Positions 28,529 through 36,523 of a stretch of DNA of 52,315 nucleotides are shown here, piece by piece (the stretch's first letter is position 1; each line of letters starts with the position of its first letter). The notes below the pieces were generated by a model. It saw nothing but the letters and a program-made list of their open reading frames with translations, made no database searches and was not told the origin of the DNA. Source of the DNA: a virus; the IMG/VR virus record IMGVR_UViG_3300023435_000020, positions 1 to 52,315 of that record; one strand, 5' to 3'. Both the position numbers and the translations under genes were made by a program.

Positions 28529-28612
28529 TGCCGTCCGGGGTTCCCCGTTAATATCCTCCTGATTCCTTTCAAGTCCAGGCAGGACACGGGACTCATCAGG
28601 CTCCGGACGGCA
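28529..28612 (+). ncRNA. candidate structured RNA closed by a 10-bp stem
   Basis: TGCCGTCCGG (28529-28538) pairs perfectly with CCGGACGGCA (28603-28612). Nested inside are CCTGAT/ATCAGG (28558-28563 with 28595-28600) and GTCC/GGAC (28573-28576 with 28582-28585). It fills the gap between the kinase and the next start. Minus-strand reading contains a CTGATGAG string discussed under rejected items. Confidence 0.45.
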
Positions 28613-28631
28613 CTTCCAAAGCGAGGTGCTT

Positions 28632-28967
28632 ATGAAGCCCAGTAAGATCGGACACCAGACGGACATTGTGAGGCCATATATAGAGGCTGTCACGAGATGT
28701 GGGACCGTAGCGGCCTTGATCGAGGAGATCGAGGCCAATTGGAGTGAGCTGTGCCCCGATGCGCTCGAGCACGCCAAGACGCTGACCGACAAGGATTGGC
28801 AGTATGCGGTGAAGAACAAAGGCCGCAATGCCTCAGCCAAGCGTGTTGTGGATATCGCCGGCAAGGTTCTGATGCCCGAACAACTGCTCAAGGTGGGACT
28901 AATCGCAACTCAGTTCAAGGTGCCAGACGGATGCGCGTATATACGGATTCACGAGTGCGCCGAATGA
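28632..28967 (+). CDS. hypothetical protein
   Basis: 111 residues from ATG 28632, GCGAGGTG about 8 bases upstream. Mostly helical: VRPYIEAVTRCGTVAALIEE, then CPDALEHAKTLTDKDWQYAV, and a beta-hairpin near the end (GCAYIRIHE). The start MKPSKIGHQTD could be a DNA-binding arm. No family recognised. Its stop overlaps the start of the methyltransferase, which suggests co-translation and perhaps a partner role. Confidence 0.55.
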   Translation: MKPSKIGHQTDIVRPYIEAVTRCGTVAALIEEIEANWSELCPDALEHAKTLTDKDWQYAVKNKGRNASAKRVVDIAGKVLMPEQLLKVGLIATQFKVPDGCAYIRIHECAE

Positions 28968-30358
28968 CGCCTTACTACGAGGGACATGGGGTCACGCTCT
29001 ATCACGGAGATGCGCGGGAGGTGCTTTCGGCGCTGCCGGACGCATGTGCGCACTGCGCGGTGACATCCCCACCCTACTGGGGCTTGAGAGATTATTCGAC
29101 CGACGGTCAACTCGGTTTGGAGAAGACCCCGGATGAGTTTGTCGGCAATCTGGTGGGAGTGTTCGGTGAGTTGCGACGGGTCCTGCGACCCGAAGGCACG
29201 TTCTGGCTGAACCTCGGTGAGACTTATGCAACGGGCGCGGGAAAAGTCGGGGACTGCCCGGGCGGAGGCGAACAGGGCGAGCGCTGGGCTGGATTTCGTG
29301 GGGTCAACGAACCGAGCTCGAAGCGGGTGAAGTATAAGACGGCGGCCGTCGGCCCGACGATGCAGCCGAACCGGATGCCGATCGAGGGATTGAAACCGAA
29401 GGACATGTGCATGATCCCCGCGCGGGTCGCGATTGCCCTTCAGGAAAACGGCTGGTGGGTCCGGAGCGAGATAAGCTGGTGCAAACGCGTGCCGATGTGT
29501 GAATCCGTCGAGGATCGACCAACGAACGCAGTCGAGAAGATCTATCTGTTGGCGCAGTCGAAAGACTACTACTACGACCGCTATGCGGTGATGGAGTCCG
29601 CGCAAGACTGGGGCAAGCGGGACAGATCGGCGTATCGTAACGGCACGCATGATCTCAAACTCAAACAGCACGGGATGAGCAACTGCGACTTCGCGGAAAC
29701 CGGCCGGAACATGCGGAACTACTGGGTTCTGAAGCCGGGATATGAGCAGTATGCGTTCTGTGGGCACTGCCGGAAGCTGTTTGTCGGGCGCGCGTATCAC
29801 AAGATCCCAACGAGGATCATCGACGGCGAAAAGGTGCGGGTCTGCCCATTGTGCGATTCGAACGAGTGGATAGATCACTTCGCGACGTTCCCGCGGGAAG
29901 TGCCGAGGCGGGCGATCCGGGCGGGCACGAGTTGGATGGGATGCTGCTTCGAGTGCGAGTCGCCCCTGGAACGGGTTGTAGAGAAAGGCGGAAAGGTGAT
30001 TGCCTGGGGCAAGGCTTGCGGGGGCGGGAAGACGGCTTCATATCACGGTTCGGGGCGTAAGGACTATGTGGGCGCGAAAGTGCAGAACCCCAGCGATGTG
30101 AAAGCTCGTGTGCTCGAGGGGATGCGGGAAGTCGAGACTGTCGACTGGAAGCGGACGTGCAAGTGCGAGACTGACAAGATCCGATCGTGCGTGGTGATCG
30201 ATCCGTTCCACGGGAGCGGACAAACGATGCTCGTGGCGATCGACGAGGGTCGCAGGTATATCGGGGTCGACATCAACCGGGACTATCTGGATATGAGCAT
30301 CGCGAGGCTGGAAGAGGCCGTTTCGCAGGTGAAGTTGCCAATGGAGGTGGGGGTGTAA
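28964..30358 (+). CDS. beta-class DNA methyltransferase (N4-cytosine or N6-adenine) with zinc-ribbon insert
   Basis: 464 residues from ATG 28964, coupled by ATGA. Motif IV TSPPYWGLRDY sits near residue 33 and motif I-like FHGSG with the segment RRYIGVDINRDYL near 415-435, the permuted order of beta-class methyltransferases; SPPY favours N4-cytosine but N6-adenine cannot be excluded. Between them is an insertion with CGHC, CPLC, CCFEC and CKC pairs (about residues 265-400), apparently two zinc ribbons, which could form the target recognition part. Probably an anti-restriction or epigenetic enzyme. Confidence 0.85.
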   Translation: MTPYYEGHGVTLYHGDAREVLSALPDACAHCAVTSPPYWGLRDYSTDGQLGLEKTPDEFVGNLVGVFGELRRVLRPEGTFWLNLGETYATGAGKVGDCPGGGEQGERWAGFRGVNEPSSKRVKYKTAAVGPTMQPNRMPIEGLKPKDMCMIPARVAIALQENGWWVRSEISWCKRVPMCESVEDRPTNAVEKIYLLAQSKDYYYDRYAVMESAQDWGKRDRSAYRNGTHDLKLKQHGMSNCDFAETGRNMRNYWVLKPGYEQYAFCGHCRKLFVGRAYHKIPTRIIDGEKVRVCPLCDSNEWIDHFATFPREVPRRAIRAGTSWMGCCFECESPLERVVEKGGKVIAWGKACGGGKTASYHGSGRKDYVGAKVQNPSDVKARVLEGMREVETVDWKRTCKCETDKIRSCVVIDPFHGSGQTMLVAIDEGRRYIGVDINRDYLDMSIARLEEAVSQVKLPMEVGV

Positions 30359-30906
30359 TGGCCGTCGTGCGCAACAAGAGCCAGATGTATGAACTTTTGC
30401 GTGCCGACAAGTTCGGCAACCATTTCCCATGGGTGAGTTACGAAGAGTGGCTACATGAGCTGCATGAGGATGCGGAGTACTCGCTACGTTTCGGACTGCA
30501 ACTGAACGCGCCTTGGGAATACCACCTGTCTTATCACAAGGCTTTGGTTGCCGCGAACTACAACACCTATGGCTGCGCCAAATCGCAGATCAGTGTGGTC
30601 ACGATGCCTATCGGCATACAGCCCGTAATCAACGCGGAGGTGCAGTGGTCTGAAATAGGCGTAGAGCTGCACTACTCGACAGTGCAGGATGTGATGAGAC
30701 GGTCGTTGGCCAGGGGCGGCAGGACTGTTGCCGGCATTGTGTCGGTAGAGATCATGCGGCATTATTGCGACCCGTGCAGCTACGACGACATCCGGGCGTT
30801 ACTGAGTGAATACGACGGATCGGTGATCGAGTTCACCGTGTTCGACCGCGATGTAGGTGTGTTTCCGCATCGCAACACGATTATCTGGGAAGTGCGGAAC
30901 TACTGA
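30358..30906 (+). CDS. hypothetical protein
   Basis: 182 residues; ATG 30358 overlaps the methyltransferase stop by one base and GGAGGTGGGGGTG, part of the preceding coding end, is the ribosome site. The first 50 residues are aromatic-rich (GNHFPWVSYEEWLHELHED), the middle has CAKSQISVVTMPIGIQPVIN, and the C-terminus ends with a beta-rich segment (GSVIEFTVFDRDVGVFPHR). It may be a small alpha/beta protein; no family or active site was recognised. Confidence 0.55.
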   Translation: MAVVRNKSQMYELLRADKFGNHFPWVSYEEWLHELHEDAEYSLRFGLQLNAPWEYHLSYHKALVAANYNTYGCAKSQISVVTMPIGIQPVINAEVQWSEIGVELHYSTVQDVMRRSLARGGRTVAGIVSVEIMRHYCDPCSYDDIRALLSEYDGSVIEFTVFDRDVGVFPHRNTIIWEVRNY

Positions 30907-30919
30907 TGGAGGTGGGGGT

Positions 30920-31399
30920 TTGAGTCGATACGCAGCGGACACGGAAGTGAGCGTCGACAAGTCGCGGGCGGAGATCGAGAGGATATTGCAGAGATACGGA
31001 TCTCCGGAGGATGGGTTTGCCTACAGACGGAAGGGCAATCGCGCTTCGACCGAGTTTGAGTTCCGCGACATCACGTTTCGGCTCGTGCTTCCCCTGCCCG
31101 ACCCCAATGCGGAGAAGTTCCAGTGGACACCATCCAGGCGCAAGAAGCGAACCGACGAGGGCGCTCAAGAGGCGTGGGAGCAAGCGTGTAAGCAATCCTG
31201 GCGGGCGCTCGCGCTCGTGGTCAAGGCGAAGCTGGAAGCTGTTGAGTCGGGCATAGCGACATTCGGCGATGAGTTTCTGGCGTATCGTGTGTTGCCGAAC
31301 GGATTGACGGTCAGCGAGGAGATCGGGCCGAAACTGGATGGGTTACCGTCGGGCGGGACTATGTTGGCACTGTTGCCGAAGTTTGAGGTGAAAACTTGA
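30920..31399 (+). CDS. conserved phage protein of unknown function
   Basis: 159 residues from TTG 30920, eight bases after GGAGGTG (the same ATGGAGGTGGGGGT sequence that precedes the previous gene). The pattern SRYAADTEVSVDKSRAEIER, ILQRYGSPEDGFAYRR, and WRALALVVKAKLEAVESGI with FLAYRVLPNG belongs, from memory, to a common uncharacterised family in phages and prophages. It is probably a compact mixed-fold protein. Overlaps the next start as TTGA. Confidence 0.7.
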   Translation: MSRYAADTEVSVDKSRAEIERILQRYGSPEDGFAYRRKGNRASTEFEFRDITFRLVLPLPDPNAEKFQWTPSRRKKRTDEGAQEAWEQACKQSWRALALVVKAKLEAVESGIATFGDEFLAYRVLPNGLTVSEEIGPKLDGLPSGGTMLALLPKFEVKT

Positions 31400-32490
31400 G
31401 CAAGAGCAAGATCGAGTGGGTATTGAACCCAGACGGAACACTAGGGGTCGGTTGGCCGGTCGTAACGGGCTGCACGAAATGCAGTCCCGGTTGCCAGAGG
31501 TGTTTTGCCGCGAAACTGGCAGCCACGCGGCTCAGGAACCATCCGCACTACGCGGGACTTGCCGTGCGTGACGGCGACACCTACAACTGGACGGGCGAGG
31601 TGCGCTGTAACGAAGACGAGCTGGACAAGCCGCTGCGTTGGCGCAAACCGCGCACGGTGTTTGTCTCCCCGACCGGCGATCTGTTCCACGAGGATGTGCC
31701 GGACGATTTCATTGATAGGGCGTTGGCTATCGCGGCGCTCTGCTCACGACACACATTCCTGCTGCTTACGAAGCGAGCAGAGCGGCAACGCGATCACATG
31801 AAGCGGGTCGGGTATGTCGACGGGCGAGCAAAGCAGATTGCGCGGCAGATGGGCAATCCAATACCGTCAGGCATGGTGCTGCAATGGCCGCTTCCAAACG
31901 TTGTGCCGATGGTCACTGCCTGCAACCAGAAAGAGGTCAACGAAAATGTGCCGATCCTGCTGGATACCCCGGCGGTAACCAGAGGTGTCTCGATAGAGCC
32001 GATGTTGGGGCCGGTTGATTTGACCGAGATTCGCAACCCGAATCATTTCCCCGGCTGCATGTATACCGACGCGTTGCGCGGGCGCGATGTTCACGAGGAT
32101 GATGATTACCTCGCGACTGCCAATGAACGCCTCGACTGGGTGATCTGTGGCGGCGAAACTGGCCCCGGCGCGCGACCTATGCACCCGGACTGGGCGAGGA
32201 GCCTGAGAGATCAGTGCCAAGATGCGTCCGTGCCGTTCTTTTTCAAGCAGTGGGGGGAGTGGATGCCGGTCGCTGGCGGCGGCGTCGGAATGATATCCAA
32301 CAATGGAGGCAGTAAGCAGAGGCACACGTTTACGCGATGGGATGGTTCTGCGTTCGTGGTGAACGACCCCGAGCGTGTCGGCGAGTACCCGCATGACATG
32401 TACCGCGTCGGCAAGAAGCGCGCCGGTCATCTCCTCGACGGGCGCGAGCACAGGGAAAGGCCGGAGGTGGAAACCGATGAGCTGGGGTGA
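31396..32490 (+). CDS. DUF5131 / phage Gp37-Gp68 family protein, radical-SAM-like
   Basis: 364 residues from TTG 31396, overlapping the previous stop. The N-terminal cysteine set CTKCSPGCQRCFA fits the CxxxCxxC pattern of a radical SAM iron-sulphur cluster. Family landmarks GVSIEPMLGPVDLTEI, LDWVICGGETGPGARPM and LRDQCQDASVPFFFKQWG follow in order. This family is widespread in phages; its reaction is not established. It contains a long C-terminal extension with EVETDELG. The gene is close to the sugar and methylation genes, so a modification role is possible. Confidence 0.85.
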   Translation: MSKSKIEWVLNPDGTLGVGWPVVTGCTKCSPGCQRCFAAKLAATRLRNHPHYAGLAVRDGDTYNWTGEVRCNEDELDKPLRWRKPRTVFVSPTGDLFHEDVPDDFIDRALAIAALCSRHTFLLLTKRAERQRDHMKRVGYVDGRAKQIARQMGNPIPSGMVLQWPLPNVVPMVTACNQKEVNENVPILLDTPAVTRGVSIEPMLGPVDLTEIRNPNHFPGCMYTDALRGRDVHEDDDYLATANERLDWVICGGETGPGARPMHPDWARSLRDQCQDASVPFFFKQWGEWMPVAGGGVGMISNNGGSKQRHTFTRWDGSAFVVNDPERVGEYPHDMYRVGKKRAGHLLDGREHRERPEVETDELG

Positions 32491-32638
32491 GCGGAGCTGC
32501 ACGCACTATGCGGACGATACATACCCGTGCCAACCGGCATTTAACACCTGTAATGTGGACTGCCCGCACTACGAGCCTAACGGGAAGCCGCCGGACTCAC
32601 GATCACTGAAAGAGGCAGAGGAGACACCCGATGAGTGA
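32477..32638 (+). CDS. 53-residue cysteine-rich protein
   Basis: ATG 32477 lies seven bases after GGAGGTG and overlaps the previous gene by 14 bases. The sequence contains SCTHYADDTYPCQPAF and TCNVDCPHYEPNG, so four to five Cys and three His residues could hold one zinc ion. The C-terminus is acidic. Size and metal-binding pattern suggest a small nucleic-acid or protein adaptor; no family recognised. Confidence 0.55.
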   Translation: MSWGERSCTHYADDTYPCQPAFNTCNVDCPHYEPNGKPPDSRSLKEAEETPDE

Positions 32639-33062
32639 CGAATGTCCGGAAGACACTACCATTCTCATCTCGCGTGGGTGCGTGGAAGTGCATTGGCTGG
32701 ATATTGCTAATGAGATATGCAACCAGGCCCGTGGTCCATCATCACTGATAGGTGGCCCTGAGTTTTGCAGATCGTGTAGGCGCAGTAACGATTGCCCACT
32801 AGCGCGATACCGGGAACTGGTAGAGTACGCACAAGGCAGTCTGCAACGGCAATATAATGATGGTTTTGAAACCCCGCCATCGGCATTAGATCATTTGCAT
32901 AAAGCACTCTATTATGCCTGTGTCGATGCAAAGGAGCAGCACATTCTGATGGCGGTGGCCTCAGAATTGGCGTCCAAGTGGAGAGAATACATAGAACTCG
33001 AGATACTGAACGGATTGCTGGACACTGGATTTCGCAATGAAGCACAAGATCATCTACGCTGA
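32631..33062 (+). CDS. hypothetical protein with cysteine cluster
   Basis: 143 residues from ATG 32631, GAGGAGA about 9 bases upstream, overlapping both neighbours. A cluster FCRSCRRSNDCPLARYRELV near residues 46-64 may bind zinc; the rest is a helical domain (LHKALYYACVDAKEQHILMA). Its 3' end overlaps the adenine methyltransferase start by 26 bases. No known function. Confidence 0.55.
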   Translation: MSDECPEDTTILISRGCVEVHWLDIANEICNQARGPSSLIGGPEFCRSCRRSNDCPLARYRELVEYAQGSLQRQYNDGFETPPSALDHLHKALYYACVDAKEQHILMAVASELASKWREYIELEILNGLLDTGFRNEAQDHLR

Positions 33063-33612
33063 TCCGCCGTGGTGGTATAACAACCGCCGGATGTCCGGGA
33101 AACGGACTCGGTTCGGCGGCGGGGCATGCGCGCACTATAAGCTGATGCGCGATAAAGAGATCGTCGGGATGGGAGAGTTTGTGCAGTCGATCGCGGACGA
33201 GAACTGTGCGCTTTTCCTCTGGACGACGTGCCCGCGGCTGGATGTCGGCATACGCGTGATCGAAGCGTGGGGGTTTCGTTACTGCACCGTTGCGTTCCAT
33301 TGGGTGAAGACGCGGCCGAACGGACTGCCGATATTCGGGCCTGGCTACTACACTTCGAGCAACGCCGAACTCTGCCTGCTCGGGGTCAAGGGATCGATGC
33401 CGCCCGAGAACAAGATGGTGCCGTCGCTTGTGATGTATCCGCGATCGCAACACTCGGAGAAGCCGGCGGTCGTGCGGGAGCGAATCGAGAAGATGTATGG
33501 CGATGTGCCGCGGATCGAACTGTTTGCGCGGCACCGGGTCGCCGGCTGGGAAGCCTGGGGAGATCAAGTGGGACAACTACCCGAGACTACGCCAATGCTG
33601 GCGATGCAGTGA
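33037..33612 (+). CDS. MT-A70 family N6-adenine methyltransferase
   Basis: 191 residues. DPPW near residues 9-12 (IYADPPWWYNNR) is the catalytic motif of MT-A70 enzymes; the following LFLWTTCPRLDVGIRVIEAW and VAFHWVKTRPNG segments, with GYYTSSNAELCLLGVKG and QHSEKP, match phage members of the family, which methylate adenine in DNA (or RNA) from S-adenosylmethionine. Short length and the absence of an added domain are normal. Probably helps phage DNA evade restriction. It is the third methyltransferase in the block. Confidence 0.9.
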   Translation: MKHKIIYADPPWWYNNRRMSGKRTRFGGGACAHYKLMRDKEIVGMGEFVQSIADENCALFLWTTCPRLDVGIRVIEAWGFRYCTVAFHWVKTRPNGLPIFGPGYYTSSNAELCLLGVKGSMPPENKMVPSLVMYPRSQHSEKPAVVRERIEKMYGDVPRIELFARHRVAGWEAWGDQVGQLPETTPMLAMQ

Positions 33613-33619
33613 GGTTACG

Positions 33620-33811
33620 ATGAACGAGGTTGTGGAGCGCGTGGATGCGCTTGAAACGGATGTAGCGGCGCTGAAGAAGGCGGTCGGCACTCGGACTTGC
33701 CCGGTCTGCGGCCGGGCGGTTTCCGGGCGCGTGGACAAGAAATACTGCGGATCTGGATGTAAGTCGAAGGCTTATAGGAGGAGACACATAGCAGGAGGCG
33801 AGGATGTCTGA
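33620..33811 (+). CDS. 63-residue zinc-ribbon protein
   Basis: Starts at ATG 33620 with GTGAGGT upstream. The first 25 residues are helical (EVVERVDALETDVAALKKAV), followed by RTCPVCGRAV and KKYCGSGCKSKAYRRRH, a treble-clef or ribbon of four cysteines with a basic tail like that of small phage and plasmid DNA-binding proteins. Its stop overlaps the next start by 8 bases. Confidence 0.65.
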   Translation: MNEVVERVDALETDVAALKKAVGTRTCPVCGRAVSGRVDKKYCGSGCKSKAYRRRHIAGGEDV

Positions 33812-34553
33812 GAATGCGATAGTTGAAAACGAAGAGGCGCAGACCCATGTGCCCGCGAGCACAGGTACCGCATGGAGCAAGATTTCGTGCCGGCGGACCG
33901 GGTTGGTGGTCAAGAAGAAACTCGATTTCGATGAATGGGAGCAGGTCGGGACCTACATGCGTGAGATGAACCGCGCGATCGGGTTTGTGCTTGGTGATTG
34001 GCTGAACTGGGGTGAGGAGACGTATGGAGAGAAGTATTCCCAGGCGTTCGATGGCGACAGCACTGAGTTTGAGTATCAGACGCTACGGAACTACGCCTGG
34101 GTGTGCGCCGCGATCCCGATGAAGAGACGCAGGGAAAGCCTCAGTTTCAGTCATCACATGGAAGTGGCGGCGTGCGAACCCGATCAGCAGGATGCGTTGC
34201 TGACGCAGGCAGAGGAAGAGGGCTGGAACACGAAAGAGCTTCGGCGCGCGGTTTCGGACCTGCGTGTTTCCGAAGGGCAAAAGGCTCTACCCGCGGCGAA
34301 GTTCGATGAGATCAAGCAGGTGTGGGAGAACTACGGTCTGCCGATGCCCAAAGTGCCCAACGATGGTTGCCTGGCGCCCGTCGCGAAGGCGATCCGGAAA
34401 CTGGAGTCCAATGCGATTCCGATCGGGCATGTGCCGATAAGAAATGAGCATATCAGCACACTGATCGAGCGGTGCAAGGAATACCCGTTCTCGGACTGCG
34501 ATGAGTGCGAGCACAAAGCTGAGTGCGAGAGGGCGAATGGCGATGAGGTATAA
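33804..34553 (+). CDS. conserved phage/plasmid protein, ParB-like neighbourhood family
   Basis: 249 residues from ATG 33804, GGAGG about 5-6 bases upstream. The order RTGLVVKKKLDFDEWEQVGT, then FVLGDWLNWGEETYGEKYSQ, LRNYAWVCAAIPMKRRRES and LSFSHHMEVAACEPDQQDAL matches a family common in phages and plasmids that I associate with helix-turn-helix partition-like proteins. A C-terminal CDECEHKAECE cysteine cluster may bind metal. Role in partition, regulation or DNA binding is inferred. Confidence 0.65.
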   Translation: MSENAIVENEEAQTHVPASTGTAWSKISCRRTGLVVKKKLDFDEWEQVGTYMREMNRAIGFVLGDWLNWGEETYGEKYSQAFDGDSTEFEYQTLRNYAWVCAAIPMKRRRESLSFSHHMEVAACEPDQQDALLTQAEEEGWNTKELRRAVSDLRVSEGQKALPAAKFDEIKQVWENYGLPMPKVPNDGCLAPVAKAIRKLESNAIPIGHVPIRNEHISTLIERCKEYPFSDCDECEHKAECERANGDEV

Positions 34554-35322
34554 GCATCGCCATAGAGTCACAACTGCCGTGGTTCCCGCGGCCGGGCGTG
34601 GAACCAGGTTGGCATCGCTGTTGGAACCGGGCAAGGCCAAGGAAATGCTGCCGTTGGGCGGAAAGCCGGTTATCGAACACGTGATGGAAGAGCTTGCCGC
34701 GTCTGGGATTCATGATGTCCTGTTGGTGCTATCGCGCGACAAGATAGACGGGTTCCGCGAGCGCTTCGGCAGGTCGGTGCTTGGAATGACGGTTGGCTAT
34801 ATTCTTCAGCGGAAGCAGAACGGGCTGGCGGGCGCTATCTACCGCGCGAAGGAGTATGTTGGCAAGGTAGAGCCGTTTGCCGTGGCGCTGGGTGACACGA
34901 TAATCGACACGGGTCGGGACTACGTGCCGTTGCGCCGGATGATAGATGTGTCCGCAAGTGTGTTCGGCATGGTGATGGTCGAAAAGAAGCCGCGCGAGGA
35001 ACTGTTTCGCTATGGCGTCGTGAAGCCGAACTTGGAGACGTTCCCGGTGTTTCGGGCCGAAGCGATTGTCGAGAAGCCAGATCCCGCGAACGCCCCGAGC
35101 GACTTTGCGATCGCCGGACGCTATGTGTTTGACCCATCCGTTTTCGATTATATCGAACGCACCGCGCCCGGGGCAGGCGGCGAGCGCCAGATCACGGATA
35201 CAATCGGCCTGATGCTGCAAGACAAGCGGGATATCTGGTGCCTGCCGATAGACAGAAACGAATCGATGATTGACATCGGGACAGTAGAGGCTTACGAAGA
35301 GGCCAAACGGAGGTTTCCATGA
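34537..35322 (+). CDS. GalU-like sugar nucleotidyltransferase
   Basis: 261 residues from ATG 34537, overlapping the previous gene by 17 bases. The nucleotide-binding start VVPAAGRGTRLASLLEPGKA and KEMLPLGGKPVIEHVMEELA, then YGVVKP, AIVEKPDPANAPSDFAIAGR and GGERQITDTIGLML, follow UTP-glucose-1-phosphate uridylyltransferases and related thymidylyltransferases. It would make an NDP-sugar for the glycosyltransferases after the capsid gene. The base and sugar cannot be read from the sequence; GalU is the closest in pattern, and a heptose-1-phosphate nucleotidyltransferase partner for the kinase is possible but not indicated. Confidence 0.8.
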   Translation: MAMRYKHRHRVTTAVVPAAGRGTRLASLLEPGKAKEMLPLGGKPVIEHVMEELAASGIHDVLLVLSRDKIDGFRERFGRSVLGMTVGYILQRKQNGLAGAIYRAKEYVGKVEPFAVALGDTIIDTGRDYVPLRRMIDVSASVFGMVMVEKKPREELFRYGVVKPNLETFPVFRAEAIVEKPDPANAPSDFAIAGRYVFDPSVFDYIERTAPGAGGERQITDTIGLMLQDKRDIWCLPIDRNESMIDIGTVEAYEEAKRRFP

Positions 35323-36089
35323 CCGATCTTGAGAAACGACAGATGATGGTTCCGCTGGGGCCGTGGTTGGAGTTATGCAAGAATGCGGGTATTCCGCATG
35401 TGTCCGCGATGTTCTCGCCCGAGTTTCCGATCGAGCAGATATACATAGCGTTGAATGGCCCGGGTTCCGGTCCTACGCGTCAGTTGGATGCGGCGTTCAG
35501 GTGGTATGAGTCCGAAAAGCTCAAACGACTCAAAGCGGGACACAGGTTCAGCGCGAGATGGGAGTGCTGCTCGAACTCGATGGCGAAGGAAGCAGCGGGG
35601 AATGGCTGGGAGTGGGATTCTGACTACTATGAGCTTACCTGTGATGATTCGCGCGTAATGGATTGTACCGCGGGCAACACTACTACGACGCGGCTTTGCG
35701 TGAGGCCGTGGATGGATACTCCGCGAGCTGACGATTATCCCGTAGAGTGTCGGGTGTTTGTAGACTATAGGTACGGGATCATTGGCATTAGTAACTACTA
35801 CCCGCAACGGCCGCTCACGTTTCAGGATTGCGACGGACAGGTGCTCGCCTGGATGCACCTCGTGTTACAGCGCACGCGGCGGCTCGCGGATGCTGTAAGG
35901 GACAAGCACGGCGAGGGCATGGGTTTCACTGCCGATTGGTTGTTGACCGGCGTTTCCGACTGTGTTTTCCTGGAGGGTGGCCCGCCGCACGAGGAATCAG
36001 GGCACGTATCGGCGCACCCGTGTTGCTTTGCGCCGGGGAAGATCGAAGGGATAGCGCTGGCGCGGAGAGAAGGGGCGTTGGAGTATTGA
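35319..36089 (+). CDS. conserved hypothetical phage protein
   Basis: 256 residues from ATG 35319 (ATGA overlap). The region VECRVFVDYRYGIIGISNYY with PQRPL, and the C-terminal GFTADWLLTGVSDCVFLEGG followed by AHPCCF, recalls an uncharacterised phage family that resembles ATP-grasp or amidoligase-type proteins in strand pattern. No catalytic assignment can be made. It is the last gene before the late promoter. Confidence 0.5.
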   Translation: MTDLEKRQMMVPLGPWLELCKNAGIPHVSAMFSPEFPIEQIYIALNGPGSGPTRQLDAAFRWYESEKLKRLKAGHRFSARWECCSNSMAKEAAGNGWEWDSDYYELTCDDSRVMDCTAGNTTTTRLCVRPWMDTPRADDYPVECRVFVDYRYGIIGISNYYPQRPLTFQDCDGQVLAWMHLVLQRTRRLADAVRDKHGEGMGFTADWLLTGVSDCVFLEGGPPHEESGHVSAHPCCFAPGKIEGIALARREGALEY

Positions 36090-36115
36090 CAAATGACCCG
36101 GATTTGGTGTATGAT
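36086..36115 (+). promoter_or_regulatory. late sigma-70-like promoter before the virion genes
   Basis: TTGACA (36086-36091), 18-base spacer, TATGAT (36110-36115). It is the only clean promoter before the terminase, portal and capsid block and starts inside the 3' end of the preceding gene. Confidence 0.75.
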
Positions 36116-36138
36116 ATTGGCGGATGAACCCCTCAACT

Positions 36139-36204
36139 CCGGCGCCTTAGCCGGGAATTGTGTGAGTTCTCCGTTTGTGTGGGGGGCGGCTCGTTACCGC
36201 CCCC
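36139..36204 (+). promoter_or_regulatory. two-hairpin 5' leader of the late transcript
   Basis: CCGGC (36139-36143) with GCCGG (36150-36154), then a stable GGGGGCGG (36182-36189) with CCGCCCCC (36197-36204) around a 7-base loop. Between them lies TTCTCCGTTTGTGTG (36167-36181), a reverse-oriented copy of the common leader. The strong second hairpin sits just before the ribosome site of the gene at 36228 and has no U-run, suggesting attenuation or antitermination control. Confidence 0.5.
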
Positions 36205-36227
36205 ATTAGCTTGTACGGGAGGTAACT

Positions 36228-36404
36228 ATGTCTGCCCCCGGATTCCTTGAACGTCACAACCCCTGCCCACTACACTCCACTGCTCGGAAGCGTAGGACAC
36301 AGATCCTCACCAAGAAGCGGGACGGCAAGCCCGGCACCAAGATCGCCGCCGTGTGCGCGGAATGCGGTCGTCTTCTCGATGTAACCCCCGACAAGACCCG
36401 GTAA
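36228..36404 (+). CDS. 58-residue zinc-binding protein
   Basis: ATG 36228 is 5-6 bases after GGGAGGT and the frame ends TAA at 36402-36404. The translation starts MSAPGFLERHNPCPLHSTAR, continues with a basic segment and VCAECGRLLDV; CPLH with CAEC could bind one zinc ion. As the first gene of the late transcript it may be a small regulator or virion factor. Function unknown. Confidence 0.55.
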   Translation: MSAPGFLERHNPCPLHSTARKRRTQILTKKRDGKPGTKIAAVCAECGRLLDVTPDKTR

Positions 36405-36523
36405 CTCTTTACCACTATTCCCCACTACTCTATGTTTCTTTTATGACTTTCGTCACCCTGTATCTTCGCTCCACGCTCAAAACCGGCCTCTTTACCGTGT
36501 ATATATAGGAGGCTTTGCGTGTA

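Noticed and set aside
28529-28612. Hammerhead-ribozyme-like string on the minus strand (CTGATGAGTCC ... GGACTTGAAA) inside the structured element
   Set aside because: Two extra bases separate the stem-II strand from GAAA, and there is no NUH cleavage triplet before the closing stem. The CTGAT part is better explained as one side of the CCTGAT/ATCAGG helix.
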